31,181 bases of DNA from JAWVZU01 sp033722075 (GCA_033722075.1 JAWVZU010000013.1:1-31181); one strand, 5' to 3'. Positions 18,310 through 25,849 are shown, numbered from the stretch's first letter. Notes: a model not told the origin generated them from the letters alone. Translations and numbers: made by a program.

Positions 18310-18386
18310 TGGCGCGCCCGGAGAGATTCGAACTCCCGACCACCTGGTTCGAAGCCAGATACTCTATCCAACTGAGCTACGGGCGC
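18310..18386 (-). tRNA. tRNA-Arg, anticodon UCG
   Basis: Read on the minus strand it folds as a full cloverleaf. The acceptor GCGCCCG pairs with CGGGCGC; the D-stem is GCTC/GAGT; the anticodon stem TCTGG/CCAGG encloses loop CTTCGAA with anticodon TCG (codon CGA); the T-stem GGGAG/CTCTC encloses TTCGAAT. The discriminator is G and CCA is encoded. Upstream blocks TTTGATCTTTCCG and CTAGTAGACTC, shared with the repeats, may be its promoter. A genome would normally read CGA with an ICG tRNA, so a UCG species here may be an extra Arg tRNA. Confidence 0.95.
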
Positions 18387-18570
18387 TTGCCCAGGAGTCT
18401 ACTAGTCTAGGCGTTCATCGGAAAGATCAAAGGCGGCTCCGATCACCTCACCCCGCCGTAGACGTTGCGCACCGCCGTCGCTGATCACCAGCTTTGTGGA
18501 TTTCTTGCCCCGTTGGCGTGTACCTCTCTATCCAACTGAGCTACGGGCGCCCCGTGTCGCAGAGTCTACT
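18387..18570 (-). repeat. Right copy of tRNA-Arg-associated repeat unit
   Basis: On the minus strand this is a 164-bp unit from the tRNA fragment start (18550) to the real tRNA start (18386), preceded by CTAGTAGACTC near 18563-18573. Order: tRNA 5' fragment, CCAACGGGGCAAGAAATCC, TCAGCGACGGCGGTG, GGCGGGGTGAGGT, TTTGATCTTTCCGATGAACG, CTAGTAGACTCC. It is in direct orientation with the tRNA and inverted relative to the left copy. The stretch 18571-18642 beyond it shows nothing recognisable. Confidence 0.8.
18526..18550 (-). pseudogene. tRNA-Arg 5' fragment, right copy
   Basis: The 25 bases are identical to the 5' end of the complete tRNA-Arg and to the left fragment, then diverge right after the D-stem. 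It is preceded by the same CTAGTAGACTC block found before the functional gene. Confidence 0.9.
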
Positions 18571-18642
18571 AGGGCTCGCCCAATCCGAAAAGGACCAGAC
18601 TGGATTGCGCCCTATCGACCCTCTCCACTCGCCACCTGCTCC

Positions 18643-19359
18643 CTACACACTCCCCTTCTCCTCCGCCTTGGAAGCGAGCGACCGGGCCGCAGCTCGAACC
18701 TGCTCGCGGCGAACCTGATCGCGATCGAATTGCGGCATGGCCTGAGGCAGGGACATGAGAAAGTGAATGACCGCGCGTGAACTCAGATGGCTAGCCACCA
18801 TGAAGGCGAGTACGCTCGCGATGCCCCCGGCAATCGGGGTGTAGGCCGGCCCGACCGGCAGTCCCATGACCATGCCTGCCGGAAAAGCGACGATGCCCCA
18901 CTTGGCCCCCTGTTGGCAGGAATAGTGGCGCAGGGCGGCGTCGGCGCGAGCCAGCGGAAGTCGCGCCAGTTGCAGCACCGGCTCCGGATCGAGGTTCTGG
19001 CGGGCCACATTCAACTCCCGTTGCAGATGGCCGACGTGATCCTCCGGATTCAATCTCCCCGCGTCGTCAATGCTGAAGCCGCTTTCCCGAATGCGGGATT
19101 CCACGCGATTCAAGGCTCTGCGCGCATCCACATAGGCCGCTGCCGCATCGTCCAGCATGACCTGCTCTTTGGGGCTCAGGGTGTAGCTCGCGAAATCAAA
19201 GCTGGGATTCGAGTGGCGGTAGCGGGACCATTCGGCCAGCATGAGCATGATGACACCCAACCCGAGCCAAGGCGTCGTCAGCCCGGCCGCGATCAGCAGC
19301 ACCATGCAGACTACCAGCAGGCTTGCTTCCCGGTGACGGGTCGCTAGTTCTTCCAACAT
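18643..19359 (-). CDS. Uncharacterised membrane protein
   Basis: I do not recognise a family for this 238-residue protein. It has an N-terminal hydrophobic hairpin (about residues 14-42, LLVVCMVLLIAAGLTTPWLGLGVIML). A charged, probably coiled-coil stretch follows (65-145, VMLDDAAAAYVDARRALNRVESRIRE), then two more hydrophobic segments (about 155-200, WGIVAFPAGMVMGLPVGPAYTPIAGGIASVLAFMVAS) and a basic C-terminal tail. The ATG at 19359 has no good ribosome site; AAGGGAG lies 6 bases before an in-frame ATT at 19371, which could be a rare start. It is 32 bp after arfB on the same strand. Confidence 0.6.
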   Translation of the reverse strand: MLEELATRHREASLLVVCMVLLIAAGLTTPWLGLGVIMLMLAEWSRYRHSNPSFDFASYTLSPKEQVMLDDAAAAYVDARRALNRVESRIRESGFSIDDAGRLNPEDHVGHLQRELNVARQNLDPEPVLQLARLPLARADAALRHYSCQQGAKWGIVAFPAGMVMGLPVGPAYTPIAGGIASVLAFMVASHLSSRAVIHFLMSLPQAMPQFDRDQVRREQVRAAARSLASKAEEKGSV

Positions 19360-19391
19360 CTTGACTGGAATGATCGGCTCCCTTGTCTCGG

Positions 19392-19808
19392 TCAGGTGTC
19401 TTCGACCTTGCCACGCAAGGCCTTGATCCGGCCCCGGTGTTTCTTCTGCTCCAGGCGCCTGCGACGGGCCGCCCGGCTCGGCGCGGTGGCCTTGCGCTTC
19501 TTTCGCGGGACCGACACCGAACGGATCAGTTCGCGCAAACGCTCCAGCGCCGCCGCCCGGTTCTGTTCCTGGCTTCGATGCTCCTGGGCCTTGATCACGA
19601 TCACGCCATCGCCGGTAATGCGCTGATCGCTCAGGCCCAGCAAACGATTCTTGTAGAACTCCGGAAGCGACGAGTCTGCGATATCGAAGCGCAGGTGGAT
19701 CGCACTGGCAACCTTGTTCACGTTCTGGCCGCCTGCCCCTTGGGCACGAATCGCTTCCAGCTGGATCTCGCTGTCCGGGATTGCGACGTTGCGGGAGATT
19801 TCCAACAT
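19392..19808 (-). CDS. arfB: Alternative ribosome-rescue factor / peptidyl-tRNA hydrolase ArfB
   Basis: From the ATG at 19808 (GGAG upstream) the product is 138 residues, the same size as E. coli ArfB (YaeJ). The catalytic GGQ motif is at 26-28 in RAQGAGGQNVNK, followed by the conserved AIHLRFDI and DGVIVIKAQEHRSQEQNR. The basic C-terminal tail (RKKRKATAPSRAARRRRLEQKKHRGRIKALRGK) enters the empty mRNA channel of stalled ribosomes. It frees the peptide from ribosomes stuck on mRNAs without a stop codon, as a backup to tmRNA. In-frame extension to 19946 is not supported. Confidence 0.95.
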   Translation of the reverse strand: MLEISRNVAIPDSEIQLEAIRAQGAGGQNVNKVASAIHLRFDIADSSLPEFYKNRLLGLSDQRITGDGVIVIKAQEHRSQEQNRAAALERLRELIRSVSVPRKKRKATAPSRAARRRRLEQKKHRGRIKALRGKVEDT

Positions 19809-19887
19809 GGGCTCCAAGGATAGCATTTGAACAAGGTCGCTTGATCTGATAGCTTCTACGAATCTATTCGTATAAGTGGAGTGCCTC

Positions 19888-20232
19888 ATGCAACGCGTTC
19901 TCGTTTCTCTTGTCGCATTTCTGTTCGTCGTGGGCTGCACGGCCACCCAAGAAAGACCGATGAATGCCGGTGAAAAAACCTACGTCTCGGACCGCGTGGC
20001 GCAGATGGTCGAGGAAAACGACGGCAGTCTGGACACGAGGGAACATGAAGACGTCTACTGCGAGCGGATTCGGCGCACCGGCACCCACCTGGTTGAGCGC
20101 CTCTGCTATACCAAGGCTGAGAAAAACGCCATGGTGAAGGCCCAGCAGGACGAGTTACGCCGGCGCTTCGGCAACATCAAGTGCATGGACCAGACGACCG
20201 GCGGGGCGTGCAGCGGGGGCGATCCCTTCTAA
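19888..20232 (+). CDS. Small lipoprotein, first of a tandem pair
   Basis: The ATG at 19888 has GGAG six bases upstream; a GTG at 19876 is a less likely start. The 114-residue product has a lipoprotein signal peptide ending in VVGC with lipidated C17. The mature part is charged and helical with Cys at YCERI, LCYT and KC, and no family I can name. Over the 83 residues from the lipid Cys to IKC it shares 73 identical positions (hand count) with the next gene. It should sit in the cell envelope facing the periplasm. Confidence 0.82.
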   Translation: MQRVLVSLVAFLFVVGCTATQERPMNAGEKTYVSDRVAQMVEENDGSLDTREHEDVYCERIRRTGTHLVERLCYTKAEKNAMVKAQQDELRRRFGNIKCMDQTTGGACSGGDPF

Positions 20233-20262
20233 CCGGAACACCTCTTGAATTTGGTGGTTCAA

Positions 20263-20592
20263 ATGCGGCGAGTTCTGCTTCTTTCAATTCTGGCGATTGT
20301 CGTTGGTTGCACAGCCACGCACGAACGGCCCATGAACAAGAGCGAGAAGACCTACGTATCGGACCGCGTGGCGCAGATGGTGGAAGAAAACGACGGCGTC
20401 CTGGACACGCGCGAACATGAAGACGTGTACTGCGAGCGGATCAGGCGCACCGGAACCCACCTCGTGGAACGCCTGTGCTATACACGGGCGGAAAGAGACG
20501 CGATGGTGAAAGCGCAGCAGGACGAAGTGTATCGCCGCTTCGGGTTGATCAAATGCCTGGACAAAGCTTCCGGCGCATGTAACGCACAGTGA
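20263..20592 (+). CDS. Small lipoprotein, second of a tandem pair
   Basis: The ATG at 20263 (GGTGG upstream) gives 109 residues; an upstream TTG start at 20245 would spoil the signal peptide. The signal peptide MRRVLLLSILAIVVGC differs from that of its neighbour, while the mature part is nearly the same (CTATHERPMN, EKTYVSDRVAQMVEENDG, DTREHEDVYCERIRRTGTH). The 30-bp gap and high identity point to recent tandem duplication. Function unknown. Confidence 0.82.
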   Translation: MRRVLLLSILAIVVGCTATHERPMNKSEKTYVSDRVAQMVEENDGVLDTREHEDVYCERIRRTGTHLVERLCYTRAERDAMVKAQQDEVYRRFGLIKCLDKASGACNAQ

Positions 20593-20598
20593 CGGGCG

Positions 20599-20620
20599 CG
20601 CCAGCGGTGCAGCCCTGGCG
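20599..20620 (+). terminator. Weak hairpin after the lipoprotein pair
   Basis: CGCCAG (20599-20604) and CTGGCG (20615-20620) form a 6-bp stem with a 10-base loop, 7 bp after the second lipoprotein stop. There is no T-run, so intrinsic termination is doubtful. Confidence 0.3.
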
Positions 20621-20688
20621 TCTGGTTCGGTCCCCCGCCGCGAGCGCAGACGAGCGCATAGCCACGACGACTCCGCTAGAATAAAGGC

Positions 20689-21162
20689 ATGGTCATCCGA
20701 CTGCTTCCCCTGCTGTTCCTGATTTCCTTTCAATCCGCCGACGCGGCGACCATCCGGCTCTACGACGGCACCGTCGTTCGCGGGCAGATCGTGCGCTTCG
20801 CCGATGGCGTCTACACGATCGAAAGTGAATCGCTGGGCGAACTCGAGCTGAAGGAATCGAAGATCGAAGGGATCGACTTCAACGAAAGCGCGACCCCCCG
20901 AGCCACCCGTCCGAACGAGACGATTTCCCAGGACCAGGTCGAGGATCTCCAGCGCAGCATGGTCCTGAACCCCTCCATCTTCGCCAGGATCCAGGACCTG
21001 CGGGACGATCCCGCCATTCAGGAGGCACTGGAGGATCCGGCGATTGCCGACGCCATCTCCAGCGGCAACTACGCGGCTCTGCTGAACAACCCGAAGTTTC
21101 TGGCCCTGCTTCGACACCCGGATATCCAGGCCATCTCTCGCCAGGTCCTGTCCGGCAACTGA
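20689..21162 (+). CDS. Exported protein with Sm-like N-terminal strand region and STI1-like C-terminal helices
   Basis: The 157-residue product has a signal peptide (about residues 1-19, ending SADA). Residues 20-64 (IRLYDGTVVRGQIVRFADGVYTIESESLGELELKESKIEGI) form a strand pattern resembling a small Sm-like barrel. Residues about 80-155 contain DP/NP-type helical repeats (VLNPSIFARIQDLRDDPAIQEALEDPAIADAI, LLNNPKFLALLRHPDIQ) like STI1 domains of co-chaperones. The family assignments come from pattern reading only. TAGAAT at 20677-20682 could be a -10 box, which would put transcription start at or next to the ATG. Alone between two short gaps, so context gives no role. Confidence 0.7.
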   Translation: MVIRLLPLLFLISFQSADAATIRLYDGTVVRGQIVRFADGVYTIESESLGELELKESKIEGIDFNESATPRATRPNETISQDQVEDLQRSMVLNPSIFARIQDLRDDPAIQEALEDPAIADAISSGNYAALLNNPKFLALLRHPDIQAISRQVLSGN

Positions 21163-21270
21163 TCGACGAAGTCCCGGCCATCGCCCGACGCCCTCCGTTC
21201 ACTCCATCACTACACGGAATCTTCCGGCCGATACGGTATCTTGTCGTGCTGGGGTAGTTTAGGAACGGTA

Positions 21271-22419
21271 ATGTCGGGCACCTTGGATAATCTCCTCTTC
21301 GGGGAGGACTGCGACCGCAAACAGCGCTTGCGAATCCGGCGGTTTCTGATGTCCGCCGGCTCCTACAGCATGTGGTTCGGAATTGCGCTGGGGACCGCCG
21401 AGGCGGGGCTGCTCAGCGTCGGTCTGGGCGTCGTAATGCTCGCCGGCGTCGGCATCGTCATCACCCAGACCGTCTTCTTCCTCATTCTCCGCAGCGGTCT
21501 GAACCGGCGCTTCCGGGATCCGGCCTTGACGTTTCCGCAAATCCTCGTCGGGCTGAGCTGGGGGCTGATCCTGATCGCGGTGGCACGCGAGGTTCGTGGC
21601 GTCGTACTGATCGTTTACATGGTCACCCTCCTGTTCGGCATCTTCGCCCTGGAACGGCGCCAGTTCATGTTCGGCTCGATTCTCGCTTTCGCCGGCTACC
21701 TCACGCTGATCATCGTGGAGCGGGTGATCGTGGACCCGGCGCCCTTCAGCGACGCGTGGTACCTCACCTCGGCGGTGATGCTCGGCGGCGTCCTGCTCTG
21801 GACCAGCCTGTTCGGGACCTACTTCAGCAACATGCGCCACAAGCTCGCCACCCGCAACACGGAGCTTCGCAAGGCCCTGGAGCAGATTCGCACACTTGCC
21901 GAGCGGGACGAACTGACCGGGCTGTACAACCGCCGTTTCATCATGGATTCCCTGTCCCAGGAGAAGGCTCGGGCCGACCGCGAGAAAGAGCCGTTCTCGG
22001 TGTGCATCATCGATCTCGATCACTTCAAACAGATCAATGATCGCTTCGGTCATGGGGCCGGAGACCGGGTACTCCAGAACTTCTCGAACCTCATCCTCTC
22101 CGAACTGCGGGATATGGATCTCGTCGCCAAGGGCGATTCGGAAGAGCAGTCCTCCACCTTCGGACGCTACGGTGGGGAGGAATTCATTCTCCTCCTGCCT
22201 CGGACCGACCTGCATGGTGCCCGCGCCTGCGCCGAACGCCTGCGCGAGCGCCAGGAACAGGCACACCGAAACCGGACCGACTCACCGGCCGTAACGCTGT
22301 CGGCGGGCATCGCGGAGTACGTCCCCGGGGAAAGCGTAGAGTCACTCCTGCGGCGGGCCGACCACGCCCTCTACGACGCCAAGGACCACGGTCGAAATCA
22401 GGTGTGCGTTCCGGCGTGA
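21271..22419 (+). CDS. Membrane diguanylate cyclase (GGDEF domain)
   Basis: The ATG at 21271 follows AGGAA; the frame is open to 21241. The 382-residue protein has about six hydrophobic segments (about residues 30-190), a short coiled coil (196-215) and a GGDEF domain (about 218-380). The active-site loop is GGEEF at 301-305, with the metal-binding DLDHFKQIND region and RDELTGLYNRR start intact, so it should make cyclic di-GMP from GTP. The inhibitory-site motif RxxD is present (R280-D283), but 12 extra residues (KGDSEEQSSTFG) separate it from RYGGEEF compared with the usual spacing. The membrane part has no named sensor family that I recognise. Confidence 0.92.
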   Translation: MSGTLDNLLFGEDCDRKQRLRIRRFLMSAGSYSMWFGIALGTAEAGLLSVGLGVVMLAGVGIVITQTVFFLILRSGLNRRFRDPALTFPQILVGLSWGLILIAVAREVRGVVLIVYMVTLLFGIFALERRQFMFGSILAFAGYLTLIIVERVIVDPAPFSDAWYLTSAVMLGGVLLWTSLFGTYFSNMRHKLATRNTELRKALEQIRTLAERDELTGLYNRRFIMDSLSQEKARADREKEPFSVCIIDLDHFKQINDRFGHGAGDRVLQNFSNLILSELRDMDLVAKGDSEEQSSTFGRYGGEEFILLLPRTDLHGARACAERLRERQEQAHRNRTDSPAVTLSAGIAEYVPGESVESLLRRADHALYDAKDHGRNQVCVPA

Positions 22420-22489
22420 AGCTGTTGGCCGGCGGGCAAATCCGTTTTTCACATGCAATGCCCCCGCGAGCAGGCTAAGATGCGCGCCC

Positions 22490-23299
22490 ATGGCTACCAA
22501 GAATGATACGCGCAGCATGGCGGTGTTCTGTGATTTCGAGAACGTTGCCCTGGGTGTGCGCGACCAGAAATATCCATCCTTCGACATCCAGCGGGTGCTC
22601 GAGCGTCTCCTGCTCAAGGGCAACATCGTCGTCAAGAAAGCCTACTGCGACTGGCAGCGTTACAAGGAGTTCAAGGGCCCCATGCACGAAGCGGCGTTCG
22701 AGCTCATCGACATTCCGCATGTGCGCATGTCCGGCAAGAACTCCGCCGATATCCGCATGGTCGTCGACGCGCTGGACCTCTGTTACACGAAGGCTCATGT
22801 CGACACGTTCGTGATCATCAGTGGCGATTCCGACTTCTCGCCCCTGGTTTCCAAGCTGCGGGAGAACAACAAGATCGTGGTGGGCGTGGGCGTCAAGAAA
22901 TCGACCTCCGATCTGCTGATCGCCAACTGCGACGAGTTCCTCTACTACGACGACCTCGTCCGGGAGAACGAAAAGCAGCGCAGGACCAGGCGCAAGAAGT
23001 CCACGACCCGCAAGACCCCCAGCAAGGCGGCCCCGGAAGAAGACAAGAAGACCGAAGCGGTGGAACTGGTACTCGAGACCGTCGAAGACCTGTTCGAGGA
23101 GCGCGGCGAGGAGGACAAGGTCTGGGGGTCCATGGTCAAGCAGACGATCAAGCGCCGCAAACCGGGCTTCAACGAGTCTTACCACGGATTTCGAACCTTC
23201 AGCGACCTCCTGCTGGAGGCCCAGAAGCGAGGCATGGTGGAGCTGCAGCACGACGAGAAATCCGGCGGCTACATCATTCGCGACTACGCCAGGGACTGA
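22490..23299 (+). CDS. NYN-domain (LabA-like PIN) protein with C-terminal LOTUS/OST-HTH-like domain
   Basis: The 269-residue product begins with a NYN domain (about 10-150). Its acidic metal-binding positions are visible: D15 in VFCDFENV, the ADIRMVVDALDL motif, and ISGDSDFSPL. A basic Lys/Arg linker (about 163-185) follows, then a helical C-terminal domain (VWGSMVKQTIKRRKPGFNESYHGFRTFSDLLLEAQKRGMVELQHDE) typical of LOTUS/OST-HTH RNA-binding modules. NYN domains are predicted RNases; the combination with LOTUS suggests cleavage of RNA bound by the C-terminal part. TAAGAT at 22476-22481 may be its -10 box, giving a very short leader. Confidence 0.87.
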   Translation: MATKNDTRSMAVFCDFENVALGVRDQKYPSFDIQRVLERLLLKGNIVVKKAYCDWQRYKEFKGPMHEAAFELIDIPHVRMSGKNSADIRMVVDALDLCYTKAHVDTFVIISGDSDFSPLVSKLRENNKIVVGVGVKKSTSDLLIANCDEFLYYDDLVRENEKQRRTRRKKSTTRKTPSKAAPEEDKKTEAVELVLETVEDLFEERGEEDKVWGSMVKQTIKRRKPGFNESYHGFRTFSDLLLEAQKRGMVELQHDEKSGGYIIRDYARD

Positions 23300-23390
23300 T
23301 CCACGCCCGGCGGTAGCCACCCCGGGGCCGCTTTGCTGCCCTCCCGGCGATGGGTCAGAATAGCGTGAAATCCGAGGTGCCACGGATCCC

Positions 23391-23759
23391 ATGTTCGAAT
23401 TCAAGATCAACGCCACGAAGAATGCCGTGCTGTGCGTGCTGAGCGGTCAGTTCGATGCTGCGGAGGCGCGTCAGTACGTCAGCAAGTTCAAGGCCGCCTG
23501 CGACCAGTTGCAGCCGGGTTTCACGATCATTTCGGATCTGCGGGAATTCGCACCGGCAAAGGAGGACGCGCAGAAGATCCTCCAGGAAGGCATCCAGTAT
23601 GCGCTGGATAAGCAGCGCGGGCGGGCATTTCGGATTGTCGATGAAAGCGTCGGATCCCAGGTCGGCAACCTGCAGCTGAACCGGTCGGCGCGCCAGATGG
23701 GCTACGACGTGGAGGTGGTGAACTCCATGGCCGAGGTCAACGAGGCAATGGGCTGGTAG
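23391..23759 (+). CDS. STAS-like small cytosolic protein
   Basis: The 122-residue product has alternating strands and helices (LCVLSGQFDAAEARQYVSKFKAACDQL, FTIISDLREFAPAKED, FRIVDESVGSQVGNLQLNRSARQMGYDVEVVNSMAEVNEAM). This pattern and size fit a STAS/SpoIIAA-like fold. A conserved phosphorylatable Ser typical of anti-sigma antagonists is not clearly present. Function unknown. It precedes the oxygenase gene by 21 bp and may share its transcript. Confidence 0.65.
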   Translation: MFEFKINATKNAVLCVLSGQFDAAEARQYVSKFKAACDQLQPGFTIISDLREFAPAKEDAQKILQEGIQYALDKQRGRAFRIVDESVGSQVGNLQLNRSARQMGYDVEVVNSMAEVNEAMGW

Positions 23760-23780
23760 CGGTCATGGACGGTGATACCC

Positions 23781-24821
23781 ATGGTTGATCTGTCGCTTAC
23801 GCCTGCCCTCCTGCCGGGTGACCGCCTGCCCAATTTCCAGCGCCACGATGCCGATGACCGTCCCGTGGTGTTCTACGACGTCTACTGCGGCCGTCCGGTG
23901 TTGCTGGTGATTGTCCTGGATCCGCAAACAGGCTCTTTGGCCGGGGCGATCAACGCTGCGCGGGAAGCCGACGTGAGCGTGATCTGGATGATCGACGGCA
24001 CACCGACCGATGCCGCACGATTTCGAGACGAATTCAGCCCACCCGGCCAGGTCATCGCGGACGACGGGCAGATCATCGATTTCCTGTTCGGCGGCACCCG
24101 GCCGGACTCCGCGCTGGTCACTTTCTCCCTGGACGCCAACGCCCGGATCATCGGCCGGTGGCTGGACTGGTCGGATTCGGCCCTGGCTTCGTGGCCCGCC
24201 GACGACCCCGGAAGGCTGGTGACTCGTACCGCGCCGGTCCTGGTGATTCCGCGTGTCTTCGAGCCCGACTTCTGCCGGCACCTGATCGACGTCTACCAAT
24301 CCGACAACGAACCGTCAGGCGTGCTCAAGCTGGTCGAAGGGCGCATGGTCTACCAGACCGATGACGATACGAAAATCCGTCGCGAACACCGGATCGAAGA
24401 AACCGGCCTGCGGCAGGCCGTGGAAAAGCGCCTGTTGCGTCGGGTCCTGCCGGAGATCGAATGGGCCTTCAACTTCAAGGTCACGAGGTATGAGGCGTTC
24501 AAGATCGTCTGCTACGACGCCAGCACGGGCGGTCACTTCCGCGCCCACCGCGACAACAACGGCGTTGATACGGCCCACCGGCGTTTTGCCCTCACACTCA
24601 ATCTCAACAGCGACGACTACTCCGGCGGGGAGCTCCGCTTTCCGGAGTACGGTCCGGATCGCTACAAACCACCAACCGGCGGAGCGGTGGTATTTTCCTG
24701 CTCGCTGGCCCACGAGGCATTGCGTGTAGAGCAAGGCGCTCGCTACGCACTGGTGAGCTTCTTCTATGGCGACCGCGACCACCACCAGCAGGTCCAGTAC
24801 GAGAATCGCGTCAGGGCCTGA
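23781..24821 (+). CDS. Peroxiredoxin-like domain fused to a 2-oxoglutarate/Fe(II) dioxygenase (prolyl 4-hydroxylase type)
   Basis: The ATG at 23781 gives 346 residues. Residues 1-145 look like a thioredoxin/peroxiredoxin fold (LLPGDRLPNFQRHDADDRPVVFYDVYCGRPVLLVIV), but only one Cys is near the expected redox position, so activity is uncertain. Residues about 165-335 form a P4Hc-type double-stranded beta helix. The iron ligands are H256 and D258 (HFRAHRDN) and H311 (LAHEAL); R321 (ARYALVSFFY) should bind 2-oxoglutarate. It would hydroxylate a protein or small molecule. Its TGA shares one base with the ATG of the sulfotransferase (TGATG), so the two proteins are made together. Confidence 0.87.
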   Translation: MVDLSLTPALLPGDRLPNFQRHDADDRPVVFYDVYCGRPVLLVIVLDPQTGSLAGAINAAREADVSVIWMIDGTPTDAARFRDEFSPPGQVIADDGQIIDFLFGGTRPDSALVTFSLDANARIIGRWLDWSDSALASWPADDPGRLVTRTAPVLVIPRVFEPDFCRHLIDVYQSDNEPSGVLKLVEGRMVYQTDDDTKIRREHRIEETGLRQAVEKRLLRRVLPEIEWAFNFKVTRYEAFKIVCYDASTGGHFRAHRDNNGVDTAHRRFALTLNLNSDDYSGGELRFPEYGPDRYKPPTGGAVVFSCSLAHEALRVEQGARYALVSFFYGDRDHHQQVQYENRVRA

Positions 24822-25849
24822 TGGACGTATGGAGCGACGCCAGCTGGTTTCTCCAGCAGATCGACGTCGGTTACGGCAGGGGTCTGCTGACCCGAATGAA
24901 TTCCACGGCCTATCGCGCATCGGTCTTTCTCGATCAACGAATTGCGGTGCGCGACCCGGAAACGAGGGTCGAAGACCTGTGGCGCCTGGCTGACGAGGCC
25001 GCCGCAAGGCCCGCCCGGCCGGCCAGGTACATCTTTCACGTAGGACATTGCGGGTCCACCCTGATCAGCCGGGTGCTGCAGGAGGCGACCTCCATCCTAC
25101 CGTTGCGCGAACCGGTTCCGCTTCGTGCGCTGGCCTCGATGGAACGTGATCTCGGCCATCCGCTTGCGCTGCTCGACGGCACCCGTTTCGACCGTCTGAG
25201 CGATCTGCTCTACAAGCTCTACGCCCGCACCTTCGATGACAGCTCGCTTGCCCTGGTCAAGGGCACCAGCAGCTGTACCAACCTGCTGGGCCCGGTCCTG
25301 GACCATCACCCGCAGAACCGGGCGCTGTTCGTCTATCTGCCCCTGGAGCCGTTTCTCGCGAGCCTGCTGCGGGCCGACCTGCAGCGCCAGGAAACGGCCC
25401 GGTTTCTTCGCCCAAGACTGGCCGATATCCACCGCCTGACGGAGGATGACCGGCTCCGGTTGTTCGACCTGAGCCCGGGGGAGATGGCTGCCCTCAACTG
25501 GCTGGGCAACATGTTGTGGTGGACCCACTACCGCGACCGGCACCCGGATCGGCTGCTGGCTGTGGACTTTGAGCGCTTGCTTGATGATCCGACGACCACC
25601 TGCGAGCACATTGCCGCTTTCTTTGGACTTGAGAGCGATTCGGGAGGGATCGGCGAGGCCTACCGCCAGGTCACTGCCAGCTACTCCAAAGATCCATCGG
25701 TGCGCTATTCGCGGGCGGCTCGCGATGCCCAGCTGGATCGTTGCCGCCAGGAATGGCAATCGGAGATCGATCGCGGCTTGCGCTGGATCGACCGCCAGGC
25801 CGATCGGCCGTTGATCGCGAAGCTCCTCGACGAAGCGGGGATCAGGTAA
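24821..25849 (+). CDS. Sulfotransferase-family protein
   Basis: The 342-residue protein has a nucleotide (PAPS) phosphate-binding loop at about 73-83 (HVGHCGSTLIS), the layout of Sulfotransfer_3-type enzymes. A later strand-helix (RLLAVDFERLLDDPTTTCEHIAAFFGLE) is typical of the family near its second half. An N-terminal extension of about 65 residues precedes the fold. It would transfer sulfate from PAPS to an acceptor, possibly a hydroxyl made by the coupled oxygenase; that link is inference. The start is fixed by the TGATG overlap. The last 8 bp overlap the convergent membrane-protein gene. Confidence 0.8.
   Translation: MDVWSDASWFLQQIDVGYGRGLLTRMNSTAYRASVFLDQRIAVRDPETRVEDLWRLADEAAARPARPARYIFHVGHCGSTLISRVLQEATSILPLREPVPLRALASMERDLGHPLALLDGTRFDRLSDLLYKLYARTFDDSSLALVKGTSSCTNLLGPVLDHHPQNRALFVYLPLEPFLASLLRADLQRQETARFLRPRLADIHRLTEDDRLRLFDLSPGEMAALNWLGNMLWWTHYRDRHPDRLLAVDFERLLDDPTTTCEHIAAFFGLESDSGGIGEAYRQVTASYSKDPSVRYSRAARDAQLDRCRQEWQSEIDRGLRWIDRQADRPLIAKLLDEAGIR

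Noticed and set aside
18263..18484. Plus-strand frame encoding GEIRTPDHLVRSQILYPTELRAL
   Set aside because: This is the well-known false protein made by translating a tRNA gene antisense; it covers tRNA-Arg.
18185..18550. CRISPR array or phage attachment sites at the tRNA repeats
   Set aside because: Only two fragments in inverted orientation with long related spacers, no cas or integrase gene, and the copied part is the tRNA 5' end.
18494..18780. Small plus-strand frames with VPLYPTELRA and similar
   Set aside because: They translate the right tRNA fragment and spacer; no ribosome site or protein character.
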